Origin: Demequina capsici
GTDB lineage: Bacteria > Actinomycetota > Actinomycetes > Actinomycetales > Demequinaceae
Assembly (NCBI RefSeq): GCF_032102965.1
Contig: NZ_CP134880.1
Coordinates: 2,790,001 to 2,854,000, forward strand
Direction: 5' to 3'
DNA: 64,000 bases
The notes below the pieces were generated by a model, which searched no databases, was not told the origin of the DNA, and saw only the letters and a list, made by a program, of their open reading frames with translations. Positions 28,389 to 37,916 of this stretch are shown piece after piece (position 1 is the first letter of the stretch; each line of letters opens with the position of its first letter). A program made the position numbers and the translations under genes.

Positions 28389-30230
28389 ATGCATCTCACG
28401 GCCCGGCCCGTCCCCGTCGATCCTCTGTTCGCGCCGCTCACCGAGGGCAACGAACGAGCCACCCCGAATCGCTCCTGGTGGGTGGTCGCCGCGATCGCGG
28501 GCGTGGTCGCGCTCGGCGTGCAGATCTTCATCATGTGGGGCTCCACGACGCCCACGTTCCCCTTCGACGAGGTCAACCTGCTGCAGATGTCGCGGGTCAT
28601 CGCCGGCGTCGGCGCGCCTGAGGGCACGGGCCACGGCTACTTCCCAGGGTGGTCGGTCCTGCTCGCGCCGCTGTGGTGGATCTTCAAGGACCCCGAGGAC
28701 TTCTACCGTGCAGGGCTGGTGCTGGGGATCGTGGTCGCGATGGTCACGGCGCTGCCGCTCGCGGCGCTCGGCCGTCGCGTCGGTCTTCACCTTCCGCAAG
28801 CGCTCACGGGGGCCTTCCTGGTCCTCTCGATGCCGTCGCGGACCGTCCAGGCGGACTTCCTGCTGTCGGAGCGTCTGCTCTTCCTGGTGATCGCGTGCAC
28901 CGCGGTCGCAGTCTGGCGAGCGTGGGAGAGGCCGACGCCGTGGCGAGCCGCAGTCGTCGGCCTGCTCGCGGCCGCGGCGTACTTCACGCACCTGCGCGCC
29001 CTCGTGATCGTCGCCGCCACCGTCGTGTGGCTGCTCCTCTTCCTGCGCCGTTCCTGGAGGTCCGCGCTGGCGGGGCTTGCGACGCTTGCCGTCGCGACCT
29101 ACGTGGCCCAGCGGGTCGGAGACGCGCTCAACGTCGCGATCATCGGAGACAGCCCTGGCCAGAGCGACAGCTTCCTCCAGTCCCTGCGCAACTCGACGCC
29201 GATCCTCATGGCCAAGGTCGGTGTCGCGCAGGCGTGGGAGCAGATCGTCGCATCGTTCGGGCTCGCGGCGATCGGCCTGCTGGTCGTCGTGATGGTGGCC
29301 TGGCACGGCATCCGCAGGCTCCAGGCCCAGCCCATGGTGTGGGTCTTCGGCGTCCTGCTCGTGATCGCCGCGGTCTCAGTCGTCAGCTGGAGCGACCCCG
29401 GACCTCTCACCGACGCGAGCTGGATGCGACTGGACGTGTGGATCTACGGCCGCTACCTGGACCCCATCGTCGCGCTGCTGGTGATGTTCGCCCTGTCGGT
29501 GATGATGCTGCGGATGCGGCGCTGGATCGCCTGGTCGGCGCTGGCGATCCATGCGGCCGTCGCCGCCGTGACGCTCGTGTGGATCGCCCCCGGCGCGACC
29601 ACGTGGGGCTATGTGACGCCCGCCCACATCCCCGGTGTGATGCCTTGGTACATCCTGCTTCCCCGTGACAGCACGGTGGACACCGCGATGCTCCCGACCC
29701 TGACGAACGCGAACAGCTTCTGGGCCTGGGCCTCGCTCACCAGCCTCGTCGTCCACGCGATGCTCGTCCTGATGCGTCGACGGACCGAGCTGATCGCAGC
29801 GACGCTCGTCGCCGTGCTCGGCTTCGCCTCGATCCTGTCGGACGCCTCGACAGACATCGCGCACGACAACGAGGACGGCCCTGTCCCGGTGCTGGACCTG
29901 CTCAAGAGCGACATGCAGGCCACCGGTGCGACCTCCGTCGTGTACGACGGTTCCTGCGCGGAGGGCCGCACCTCCATGTCCGCGGGATTCAACTACTTCG
30001 GGTGGTGGATGCTGCCGTCGATCATGGACGTGAGCAGCTCGGCGGAGACGGACCTGTCCTCGTGGGACGTCGTGATCGGATGCCCGGACTGGCCCGAGGC
30101 CGATGCGTACGGCGCTCGGTCTGTCACAGGCTCGATAGCGATGGCCGACCTCGGGAACCTGGGGTCGATCGTGTGGGTGATGCCCGGAGAGCTTCAGGAC
30201 AGGCTGGCTGCGGAAGGCAGATTGGACTGA
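28389..30230 (+). CDS. Polytopic membrane protein, GT-C-like glycosyltransferase
   Basis: 613 aa with about 11-12 hydrophobic helices and a C-terminal extracytoplasmic domain of roughly 110 residues. An acidic pair in the first external loop (TFPFDEVNLLQMSR) takes the position of the catalytic acidic residues in lipid-sugar-dependent GT-C enzymes. I cannot assign donor or acceptor. It is divergent from glf and close to several other glycosyltransferases, so it probably adds sugars to the exported polymer or to proteins outside the membrane. Start ATG at 28389 has only a weak ribosome site (GAGAGCGGA). Its last 37 nt overlap the convergent next gene. Confidence 0.7.
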   Translation: MHLTARPVPVDPLFAPLTEGNERATPNRSWWVVAAIAGVVALGVQIFIMWGSTTPTFPFDEVNLLQMSRVIAGVGAPEGTGHGYFPGWSVLLAPLWWIFKDPEDFYRAGLVLGIVVAMVTALPLAALGRRVGLHLPQALTGAFLVLSMPSRTVQADFLLSERLLFLVIACTAVAVWRAWERPTPWRAAVVGLLAAAAYFTHLRALVIVAATVVWLLLFLRRSWRSALAGLATLAVATYVAQRVGDALNVAIIGDSPGQSDSFLQSLRNSTPILMAKVGVAQAWEQIVASFGLAAIGLLVVVMVAWHGIRRLQAQPMVWVFGVLLVIAAVSVVSWSDPGPLTDASWMRLDVWIYGRYLDPIVALLVMFALSVMMLRMRRWIAWSALAIHAAVAAVTLVWIAPGATTWGYVTPAHIPGVMPWYILLPRDSTVDTAMLPTLTNANSFWAWASLTSLVVHAMLVLMRRRTELIAATLVAVLGFASILSDASTDIAHDNEDGPVPVLDLLKSDMQATGATSVVYDGSCAEGRTSMSAGFNYFGWWMLPSIMDVSSSAETDLSSWDVVIGCPDWPEADAYGARSVTGSIAMADLGNLGSIVWVMPGELQDRLAAEGRLD

Positions 30231-31630
30231 CGGTCGCGGAGCACGCCGGCCGCGACCACGCCGACGCCCGCCAGCGCGAGCGCCACGCCCACCCACGCGG
30301 CCACCGGGAAGATCCGGGCCTGAGCTCCGTAGAGGTCTCGCGACAGCGTGGCGCCCACCTCGATCACCAGCAGCACGCTTCGTACCGCAAGCCACGCCAG
30401 CAGGGCGGGCCGCAGTCTCCCGCCGCGCAGCAGCGCGAACGCCATGTACGGCGCGAGGAAAGGGATCATCGCGAAGAAGTAGCGCGGGAGCACGGATCCG
30501 CCCCCAGCAGTGTGGAGCACCTGCATCGCGGCGATGCCGCCCGCGATCCCGACTGCCGAGGATGCGATCAGCACGTCGTCCCACGCGACCGGACGACGCC
30601 GGAGCGCGCGCGCGACCACCAGCACCAACCCGACCGCCACCGGCAGCGCGAACAGCAGCAGGTTGGCCAGCGCGATCACGGTGCCCGGCAGGTGCGTCCC
30701 GTTGTCCTCGATGGAGAACTGCTGCAGCATCTTCGCCCAGAAGGACGCATCGAACGCGACCTCCAGCGGCGGGCGTGCCACCCGGCTCGTGTGATCGGCG
30801 GCCCATTCGGGATGCCCGCCTGAGATGGACCCGGTGATCTCAAGGTTGCGCAGGTAGAACCATCCCGACGAGGCGAGCGCTGCGAGCCCGGCGGCTGCGG
30901 CTGTCCACCACGCGAGAGCAGGCCGGGGTCGTCGCACCAGGGCCGCCGAGACGAGGACGAGCACCACGATCACGGCGGCCAACGGCACGGACGACAGCCT
31001 GGTCGTGGACGCCGCGGCGACCGCGATGACGAGCACGATCGCGGCGCGCATGCCGGACAGTCCCTTCACCAACCTCACCGCCGCGGCGAAGGCCGTGGCG
31101 AGCAGCAGCGCGGCGAGCATGTCGTTGTACACGGAGCCGCCCAGCCGCACGAACCAGACGGACAGCCCCACGACGGCGGCCGCGGCGATCCCGACATGGC
31201 GCACCTTCGGCATCATCGCGTTGGCGCCGGCCCGCACCGCGTAGAGGAGGCCGACCGAGAGCACGACCATGAGCATGCGGCCGGCCATGGCGGCCGCGTT
31301 GATGTAGCCGGCATCGACGAGCGGTCCGACGATCGGCGCGAGCAGCACGTAGGTGAGGGGTGGATGCTGGGCGGTCCATTGAACCGGCGGATGCGCACCC
31401 ACCGTGTTCATGAGCACGAGGCCCTTCTCGAACACGGGCAGCGTGCCGTGCCACACCTGGTACGCGTAGTCCACGTGGGCGGCTTCGTCACCGCTCGAGT
31501 AGACGGGCGAGGCGGCCGCGTACGCGAACGGCCCGCCGACCCCGAGCAGCACGAGAGCGAGGTGCTCCCACCAGCGTGCGCGCAGCACGGGAACGACGTC
31601 GCGGTCCGCCGTCGGCTGGGCGTAGGGCAT
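30194..31630 (-). CDS. Polytopic membrane protein, GT-C-like glycosyltransferase
   Basis: 478 aa with about 11 helices. The first external loop carries YSSGDEAAHVDYAYQVWHG, an Asp-Glu/His pattern typical of GT-C glycosyltransferases that use polyprenyl-phosphate sugars, followed by HPPLTYVLLAP. A second large loop holds NLEITGSISGGHPEWAADHT. The start ATG at 31630 has GGGAGG 5 nt upstream. It overlaps the preceding gene tail to tail and is divergent from the DPM1-like GT2, which could supply its polyprenyl-phosphate donor (inference). Confidence 0.75.
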   Translation of the reverse strand: MPYAQPTADRDVVPVLRARWWEHLALVLLGVGGPFAYAAASPVYSSGDEAAHVDYAYQVWHGTLPVFEKGLVLMNTVGAHPPVQWTAQHPPLTYVLLAPIVGPLVDAGYINAAAMAGRMLMVVLSVGLLYAVRAGANAMMPKVRHVGIAAAAVVGLSVWFVRLGGSVYNDMLAALLLATAFAAAVRLVKGLSGMRAAIVLVIAVAAASTTRLSSVPLAAVIVVLVLVSAALVRRPRPALAWWTAAAAGLAALASSGWFYLRNLEITGSISGGHPEWAADHTSRVARPPLEVAFDASFWAKMLQQFSIEDNGTHLPGTVIALANLLLFALPVAVGLVLVVARALRRRPVAWDDVLIASSAVGIAGGIAAMQVLHTAGGGSVLPRYFFAMIPFLAPYMAFALLRGGRLRPALLAWLAVRSVLLVIEVGATLSRDLYGAQARIFPVAAWVGVALALAGVGVVAAGVLRDRQSNLPSAASLS

Positions 31631-31693
31631 CGGTTCCTCCCGTGGTGGCCCAGTCGCAAGCCGCTGGGGCGGCCTCAGGTTACCCTTGTCACC

Positions 31694-32632
31694 GTGAAAC
31701 TCGTGGTACAGATCCCATGCCTCAACGAGGAGCAGACGCTTCCTCTCGTGCTGTCGACCATCCCCAAGGAGATCCCCGGCATCGACGAGCTCGAGATCCT
31801 CGTGATCGACGACGGCTCGACGGACCGCACTGCGGAGATCGCGCGTGAGCACGGCGCACATGTGGTCCGTCACCGCGGTCGCATGGGTCTGGCGCAGTCG
31901 TTCCGCGACGGCATCGACTGGGCTCTGAGCCACGGCGCGGACATCGTGGTCAACACCGACGGCGACAATCAGTACCCGCAGGAACGCATCCCCGACCTGG
32001 TGGCGCCCGTGGTCAACGGCGAGGCGGACATCGTCATCGGCGACCGCCAGACGCACAAGATCGCGCACTTCTCCGGCTTCAAGAAGATCATGCAGCGCTT
32101 CGGCTCGTGGGTGGTGAACAAGGCGGCGGGCACGGACCTGCCTGACGCCGCCTCGGGCTTCCGCGCGTACTCGCGGGACTCGCTGTACAAGCTGAACGTC
32201 GTCACGCAGTTCAGCTACTGCATGGAGACGATCATCCAAGCGGGCAACAAGCGGATCGCGATCGCGTCGGTGCAGATCGACACGAACCCGAAGACCCGCG
32301 AGTCGCGGCTGTTCTCCAACATGTTCGAGCACATGTTGAAGTCGGGCCAGGCGATCCTGCGCTCGTACATCATGTTCAAGCCGTGGTCGATCTTCGCGAT
32401 GCTCGGGGTGGTCTTCGGCATCGTCGGCCTGTTCCCGTTCGCCCGCTACGCGGTGCTGATCGCGACGGGCGACCAGGGCAACCACTTCCAGTCGCTGATG
32501 CTCGGCACGCTGCTCCTGGTGGGCGCGCTCCTGTCGGTGGCGCTCGGGGTGCTCTCCGACCTTCAGCGGACGAACCGGATCCTGCAGGAGCAGGCGCTGG
32601 AGTACGCGAAGCGTCAGCAGTACGAGTCGTGA
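31694..32632 (+). CDS. GT2 glycosyltransferase, polyprenyl-phosphate mannose/glucose synthase-like
   Basis: 312 aa. GT-A domain with IPCLNEEQTLPLVL, VIDDGSTDRTAEIA and the DxD-type TDGDNQYPQERI, then ASGFRAYSRDS, followed by two C-terminal membrane helices and a basic tail. This resembles DPM1/GtrB enzymes that load a sugar on undecaprenyl or decaprenyl phosphate. The start is GTG at 31694: TACCCT lies 7 nt upstream, a leaderless promoter pattern. It overlaps the following GT4 gene by 4 nt (GTGA) and heads a three-gene operon. Confidence 0.85.
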   Translation: MKLVVQIPCLNEEQTLPLVLSTIPKEIPGIDELEILVIDDGSTDRTAEIAREHGAHVVRHRGRMGLAQSFRDGIDWALSHGADIVVNTDGDNQYPQERIPDLVAPVVNGEADIVIGDRQTHKIAHFSGFKKIMQRFGSWVVNKAAGTDLPDAASGFRAYSRDSLYKLNVVTQFSYCMETIIQAGNKRIAIASVQIDTNPKTRESRLFSNMFEHMLKSGQAILRSYIMFKPWSIFAMLGVVFGIVGLFPFARYAVLIATGDQGNHFQSLMLGTLLLVGALLSVALGVLSDLQRTNRILQEQALEYAKRQQYES

Positions 32633-33759
32633 GCAGAGGCGCCCCGCTGCGGGTGATGGGCTGGGGCACGTACGACGCGTCGCGGCACCCTCGGGCGGGC
32701 ATCCTGCTGGACGGCCTTCGTGCCTCGGGTGCGGACGTGGTCGAGGTGAACCAGCCCGACTCCACGTCGACCGCAGAGAGGGTCGACGCGGTGTCCAGCA
32801 TGGGCGCCGCGCTGGGTACTGTGCTCAAGCTTCCGGCAGTCTGGTTCCGATTGGCGCGCAGGGCGCGCAAGGAGATGCGCCGGAAGCCGGTCGACGCGCT
32901 GCTCGTCGGCTACCTGGGCCATATGGACGTGATCGCCGCCAGGGTGCTGTTCCCCCGGACTCCGATCGTGCTGGACCACCTGATCTTCGCGGCCGACACC
33001 GCCCGTGACCGCTCCTCCGGGTCGGGACTCATGCAGCGACTGCTCGGCGTGCTCGACCGGACCGCGATCGCGTCGGCGACGGTGGTGGTGCTGGACACGG
33101 ACGAGCACCTGGCGATGCTTCCGAACCGTGCCCGACGCAAGGGCCTCGTGGTGCCGGTCGGCGCGCCCGACGCGTGGTTCGAGTCGGGCGCCTCGCGGGC
33201 CGCAGGTGACCCCGACGCGCCGCTCTCGGTGATCTTCTACGGCCTGTTCACGCCGTTGCAGGGCGCTGAGACGATCGGCGCCGCGGCCCGGCTGCTCCAC
33301 GAGCGTGGCGCGAACGTGGCGATCACGATGGTCGGCACCGGTCAGGACCATGCGGCCACGGTCGCAGCGGCGGGCGAGGCACCGGTGACCTGGATCGACT
33401 GGGTGCAGCCCGCGGATCTTCCCGCGCTGGTCGCCTCTCACGACGTGTGCCTCGGCATCGTGGGCACCACGCCGAAGGGAAGCCGTGTGGTGCCGAACAA
33501 GGTCTACCAGGGGCTCGCCGCCCGCTGCGCCGTCATCACGTCGGACACTCCCCCGCAGCGGCGCATGCTGCAGGACGCGGTGAGGTATGTGCCCACCGGG
33601 GACGCGGAGGCGCTGGCGGACGCCATCGCCGGGTTGGCGACGGACCGCACCGAGCTCGCCGCGCTCGCGCTCCGGGGTGCAGAGCTCGCGCAGGCGAGGT
33701 TCAGCCCGGCGGCGCTCGGCGGTGAGCTGATGGCTCGGATCGCCCAGGTCACGGCATGA
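32629..33759 (+). CDS. GT4-type glycosyltransferase
   Basis: 376 aa, GT-B fold. The C-terminal half shows the UDP-sugar binding pattern: SVIFYGLFTPLQGAETIGAA, DWVQPADLPALVASHDVCLGI and VPNKVYQGLAARCAVIT, corresponding to the EX7E-like region of group-1 glycosyltransferases (here with N-K-V-Y-Q-G-L-A). The N-terminal half is more divergent. Start GTG at 32629 overlaps the upstream stop; the next gene overlaps its own stop (ATGA). Donor and acceptor unknown. Confidence 0.82.
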   Translation: MSRGAPLRVMGWGTYDASRHPRAGILLDGLRASGADVVEVNQPDSTSTAERVDAVSSMGAALGTVLKLPAVWFRLARRARKEMRRKPVDALLVGYLGHMDVIAARVLFPRTPIVLDHLIFAADTARDRSSGSGLMQRLLGVLDRTAIASATVVVLDTDEHLAMLPNRARRKGLVVPVGAPDAWFESGASRAAGDPDAPLSVIFYGLFTPLQGAETIGAAARLLHERGANVAITMVGTGQDHAATVAAAGEAPVTWIDWVQPADLPALVASHDVCLGIVGTTPKGSRVVPNKVYQGLAARCAVITSDTPPQRRMLQDAVRYVPTGDAEALADAIAGLATDRTELAALALRGAELAQARFSPAALGGELMARIAQVTA

Positions 33760-34688
33760 GCCGGATCATGGGGCTCGCGCGCAGCCCGATCGTCAGATGG
33801 GGCTTCCTGATCGCCGCGCTGGGGCTCGCCGCATGGGCGGTCCTCCGCGACTGGGACTCGATCCAGTCGGCGCTCGTCGGCATCGGCTGGCCGCTCGCGG
33901 TCGCCGCGACGTCGCTCAGCTTCCTGTACGTGCTCGCCTCGATGGAGTCGTGGCGCTCCGTCCTCGCCGACATCCATGCGAAGCTGCCGTGGCGGGACTC
34001 GGCCGAGATCTTCCTGACGAGCCAGCTCGGCAAGTACATCCCCGGCGGCGTATGGAACGTGGTCGCCGGCGCCGAGCTCGCGAAGGATCGCGGCATCAGC
34101 CGCGCAAGGGCTGCGGGAACGCTGGCGATGACCATGCTCGTCTCCGTCCTCGTCGGCGGCGCGCTGGCAGGCGTGGGCGCAGCCTTCGCCCCTCACACGC
34201 TTCCCGGCTGGGTGCGCCTGTTCGGCCTCGCCACTCCTGTGTGCCTTGCGCTCCTCGCACCACCCCTGTTGACGCGTGCTCTTCATCTGGGGCTGCGGCT
34301 GCTGCGCAGGCCGGACACGGATCTCGCGTTCTCCGGCGCAGGCATCGCGCGCGCCGCCGGCTGGTCGCTCGTCGCGTGGCTGCTGGCCGGTGCGCAGGTG
34401 TGGCTGATCGGGATCGGGCTCGGCCTGCCAGCGACGCTCGGCACGTTCACGGTCGCTGCCGGAGGCTTCGCCGGCGCGTGGCTCGTGGGGCTGGCGGCGC
34501 TGTTCATGCCCGCGGGGATCGGGGCCCGCGAGCTGGTGCTGATCCCTGTGTTCTCCGGGCTCTTGGATCAGGCGGAGGTGCTCGTGCTCGTGCTGCTCTC
34601 CCGCGTCCTCTTCACGGTCGCGGACGTGACGCTCGCAGGCGTCCCTCTCCTGTGGCGGCGACGCAAGGTTCAGCACTCGTCGTCGTAG
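33756..34688 (+). CDS. UPF0104/YbhN-type flippase-like membrane protein
   Basis: 310 aa with about eight helices. The family signature GKYIPGGVWNVVAGAELA and the C-terminal LFMPAGIGARELVLIPVF are present; these belong to the superfamily that includes the transmembrane part of lysylphosphatidylglycerol synthase. No synthetase domain is attached. In this glycan operon it may help move or protect a lipid-linked sugar intermediate (inference). Overlaps the GT4 gene by 4 nt. Confidence 0.8.
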   Translation: MSRIMGLARSPIVRWGFLIAALGLAAWAVLRDWDSIQSALVGIGWPLAVAATSLSFLYVLASMESWRSVLADIHAKLPWRDSAEIFLTSQLGKYIPGGVWNVVAGAELAKDRGISRARAAGTLAMTMLVSVLVGGALAGVGAAFAPHTLPGWVRLFGLATPVCLALLAPPLLTRALHLGLRLLRRPDTDLAFSGAGIARAAGWSLVAWLLAGAQVWLIGIGLGLPATLGTFTVAAGGFAGAWLVGLAALFMPAGIGARELVLIPVFSGLLDQAEVLVLVLLSRVLFTVADVTLAGVPLLWRRRKVQHSSS

Positions 34689-34694
34689 CCGTCA

Positions 34695-35975
34695 TCAGGT
34701 GAGGGCGGCAGGATCGACGGTCACGAGGTAGGCAGGTGAGCGTCGCGCTGGAGCACCGGAGTCTCCGTCGGTCTGGATCAGGCGCTGGACGTACACCGTG
34801 AGCAACCCCTGACGCCGCCACGCGTCGCGATCGTATGTCGGCTCCCACCAACCCAGGTCGCTTCCGGCGGTGACGTCGCGCACGTGCCACTCCCCTCCAG
34901 CGACCGAGGTCGCGATGGAGAAGGCGCCGTCCCGTTCGTCGTCGCGGATCAGCAGGTGGATGACCGCGTCCGTCCCGCTGCCGGACACCGCGATGTCCGG
35001 CCGCGCGAGCGGGAGCGCCTTGGTGCCCGCCCCGGCCATCTCGAAGGTGGTGTTGCGGATGCCGGTGTCGAGCACCGTCCATCCACCGGGAGCCGCAGTC
35101 CGTGTGACCACGCGGTACTGGGTGATGCCGCCCTCTGCCCAGTAGGTGGCGAGGTACGGGCGGTCGTCGGCGTCCACGGTCAGCCCGGTCTGGTTCATGA
35201 GGTTGCTGCCCTGGGGCACCGCGACCGCTACCTCCGCCGTGTCAGCCGTGATGGGCAGGTCGTACTCTGCCCCTGACGAGTCGGTCCAGGTGAGACCGGT
35301 GTCGTCAGCGGCGACGGCGTACATGATGTCGTGGTTGCTCGCGACATCGGGCGTGTCACGCCACGTCCACATGACGTGGAGCCTGTCCTGAGAGTCGACG
35401 ACCGCCTCCCAATATGGTGAACGCTCGCCGTCTCCAGAGATGAGGGAGGTGGCGATCCGGCTCCACGTGAGCGTTGTCGCGTCGAAGCGGTCGAGCACCA
35501 CGGTCCCGTTGCCGGAGACGCCATCGCGATACATCAGGTACAGGCCGCCGTCGGACCGTGCGTAGAACTGGGGATACGTGACCCGCGATTCGTCGTCCCC
35601 CAGGATCGTGCCGCGCACGAACGCGCCTCGCCCGCCCGCGGCCGAGGTCGCATACCGGAGCTGCGCGTTGTGCACTCCCCACGCGAGGTGGAGCGTGCCG
35701 TTGCCATCGACCCCGAGCGAGATGACATTGTGCGCGTCGTCCGGGTCGCCGTAGAGTCCGGTGCCGGACACCGTCCAGCCGGAGGCACCCTCATCGCGGC
35801 GAGCGAGGACCACCTGCGCGGCCGCGTCGTAGTACGCCACCGCCTCGAACTCCGTGCCCGCGTACGTGCCGACGACGCTCGCATTGCGGCGGAAGCTCGT
35901 GGCGTTCACCGAGGTGCCCGCCCAGGCATCGGAGAGAGCCGACGCCTCCACGACGACGGCGTCGTCGAACGCCAC
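34695..35975 (-). CDS. BNR_4 repeat protein, possibly a C-terminal part of the upstream secreted protein
   Basis: 426 aa. A beta-propeller-like BNR_4 protein: DAWAGTSVNATSFRRNASVV, AYYDAAAQVVLARR, DDAHNVISLGVDGNGTLHLAW, GVHNAQLRYATS and WTWRDTPDVASNHDIMYA match the family's sugar-processing or sugar-binding propeller. The start GTG at 35975 lacks a signal peptide and a clear ribosome site. It lies in the same frame as the upstream LGFP/FG-GAP gene, separated only by one TGA (36012-36014) and 12 codons, so it may need read-through or be split from a former single secreted protein. Its stop is 6 nt from the convergent flippase-like gene. Confidence 0.78.
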   Translation of the reverse strand: MAFDDAVVVEASALSDAWAGTSVNATSFRRNASVVGTYAGTEFEAVAYYDAAAQVVLARRDEGASGWTVSGTGLYGDPDDAHNVISLGVDGNGTLHLAWGVHNAQLRYATSAAGGRGAFVRGTILGDDESRVTYPQFYARSDGGLYLMYRDGVSGNGTVVLDRFDATTLTWSRIATSLISGDGERSPYWEAVVDSQDRLHVMWTWRDTPDVASNHDIMYAVAADDTGLTWTDSSGAEYDLPITADTAEVAVAVPQGSNLMNQTGLTVDADDRPYLATYWAEGGITQYRVVTRTAAPGGWTVLDTGIRNTTFEMAGAGTKALPLARPDIAVSGSGTDAVIHLLIRDDERDGAFSIATSVAGGEWHVRDVTAGSDLGWWEPTYDRDAWRRQGLLTVYVQRLIQTDGDSGAPARRSPAYLVTVDPAALT

Positions 35976-36011
35976 GGATCCGTCGAGCGTCAGCGTCTGA
36001 TCAGGATCGCT

Positions 36012-37916
36012 TCATGGGAATGCGCCGTCGCCGTCCCAGTCGCCCACGAGCACGACGTCGTCAGCGCGCCCGTAGTTGACCACGAGATCCGCCGAACCCG
36101 CGCCGAGCTGATTGCGGAAGTAGTAGGTCTGGCCGCGCCGCACGGCCAACGTGTCCCGCAGATCGCCGTCCCAGTCGCCCACGAGCACCGCGTCGTCAGC
36201 GCGCCCGTAGTTGAACGTCAGATCCGCTCCGCCGGCCGCGATCGTGTTCTTGACGTAGTAGGTCTGGCCGCGGCGGACGGCGAGCGTGTCGACGCCGTCG
36301 CCATCCCAATCGCCGACGAGCACCTGATCGGTGGCGAGTCCGTAGTTGACCACCACGTCCGCAGAGCCACCGTTGAGGGAGTTCTTGACGTAGTACGTCT
36401 GGCCGCGGCGGACGGCCAGCGTGTCGACACCATCTCCATCCCAGTCGCCCACCAGCACCACATCGTCCGCGCGTCCGTAGTAGAGCACCTTGTCGGCGTC
36501 GCCGCCTGCGAGCGTGTTCTTCACGTAGTACGCGTTGCCGCGACGGACCATGAGGGTGTCGACGCCGTCGCCATCCCAGTCGCCGACGAGCACCGCGTCG
36601 TCCGCGCGTCCGTAATAGAGCGTGACGTCCGCAGAGCCGCTTCCGAGGGTGTTCTTGATGTAGTACGCGTTCTCGCGGCGGACCGTCAGCGAATCGGTGC
36701 CGAACCTCCACGGGCTGGTCGTGGCCCACGTGGCGTTGTCCACCTTGGCGATCGCGGACGTGCCGGTCTGTGTCATCACGCCCAGCTGGAACTCGATGGC
36801 GCACAACGAGTCGTAGCAGCGGTAGCCCGTGAGGGGCCAACCCCATGTCGTGGAGCTCGGGCCGCCGGCGGAGATGTAGGCGTTGTAGAGCGCCGTGCCG
36901 TACTTCAGGAAGACGCCCGTGCCAGCCGCGGTCGAGTAGTACAGCACACCGTTGTCGAACTCCTGGTACCAGCCGCCACCGTTGTCCGTCAGTTGGACGG
37001 GATAGCCGGTCGGGTCTCCCACCGTCGACGAGCCCCCTGCCGCGAAGTAGGTGCTCGCCAAGGCGGTGCCGACGAAGATGCGGGTCGTGGAGCCGAACCA
37101 GTCCGTGTAGTAGTTGTAGAAGTTGCGGTTCCCGTAGGAGCTGCACGAGTCACCTGTGCCGTAGCCCGCGGTGAGCGCCGCCGCGTTCGGCACGTAAGGC
37201 GTGTAGATGTAGAGCCCCGCGGTCGCCTGATTCTGGATGTAGACGGTCGCCTTGCCGCAGAGCGGCGGGTTGTACCAGGAGCTCGGGTGATAGCCGATCG
37301 AGTTGTACTGACCGGCGACGTAGCTGCGAGTGCTGGCCGTCGCCTGGTAGTACCGGTACTGCCAGGCAGCCCAGTAGAGCTGGTTGAACAGACCGTAGTA
37401 CTTCGTGTCGCACGAGCCCGTGTCCGGACAGGCGTAGCCGGTCGCCTTGTTGTACTTGGCGATGCCAGGGTCGGTCGCCGTCACGAGCCCCTGCTCCTTC
37501 TGCAGGAGCACGAGCAGCACCTTCTGGCTCACGCCGCACGCGCGGGCCACGAGGTCGATGACCTCGGCTGCGGTGGCGGTCTGGGCGGGGATCTCGCTGC
37601 AGAGGACCTTGCCTGACGTGATGGCGGCAGACCTGGCGACGGTGGTGGTGCTGTAGTCCTTGAGGCAGGTGATGTCGTTGCTGAGGTCCGGGTCCTTGCA
37701 TACGGGGACCATCCGATCGAGGAACGCCTGCACCTCGGTGGCGGTCATGGCATCCGAGTCGTAGAACAGGTCATCGGTGATGATCATGCCCGGATTGAAA
37801 CCGGCCGCGGTGACTGCCTGCGCGGCAGGCGCAGGTGCGGCGACCGCGGCGAACGTGGCGAGGCCGAGCGCCGCGACGAGCACGAGCGCGCTTCCCGTGC
37901 GGAGCCGTCGGATCAT
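36012..37916 (-). CDS. Secreted LGFP-like and FG-GAP repeat surface protein
   Basis: 634 aa. A signal peptide (RRLRTGSALVLVAALGLATF...AQA) is followed by a cysteine-rich domain with VLLVLLQKEQGLVTAT and NYYTDWFGS, possibly lysozyme-like given the Glu in QKEQG. Two LGFP-like repeats follow (near GWYQEFDNGVLYYSTAAGTG and STTWGWPLTG), then five FG-GAP/VCBS-type repeats of about 45 residues, each ending LVGDWDGDG or a close variant, which should bind calcium. The protein is probably anchored to the wall or glycan. Its ATG overlaps the lipoprotein stop by 4 nt. The C-terminus stops directly after the last DWDGDG repeat, with BNR_4 sequence continuing in frame beyond the TGA. Confidence 0.82.
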   Translation of the reverse strand: MIRRLRTGSALVLVAALGLATFAAVAAPAPAAQAVTAAGFNPGMIITDDLFYDSDAMTATEVQAFLDRMVPVCKDPDLSNDITCLKDYSTTTVARSAAITSGKVLCSEIPAQTATAAEVIDLVARACGVSQKVLLVLLQKEQGLVTATDPGIAKYNKATGYACPDTGSCDTKYYGLFNQLYWAAWQYRYYQATASTRSYVAGQYNSIGYHPSSWYNPPLCGKATVYIQNQATAGLYIYTPYVPNAAALTAGYGTGDSCSSYGNRNFYNYYTDWFGSTTRIFVGTALASTYFAAGGSSTVGDPTGYPVQLTDNGGGWYQEFDNGVLYYSTAAGTGVFLKYGTALYNAYISAGGPSSTTWGWPLTGYRCYDSLCAIEFQLGVMTQTGTSAIAKVDNATWATTSPWRFGTDSLTVRRENAYYIKNTLGSGSADVTLYYGRADDAVLVGDWDGDGVDTLMVRRGNAYYVKNTLAGGDADKVLYYGRADDVVLVGDWDGDGVDTLAVRRGQTYYVKNSLNGGSADVVVNYGLATDQVLVGDWDGDGVDTLAVRRGQTYYVKNTIAAGGADLTFNYGRADDAVLVGDWDGDLRDTLAVRRGQTYYFRNQLGAGSADLVVNYGRADDVVLVGDWDGDGAFP

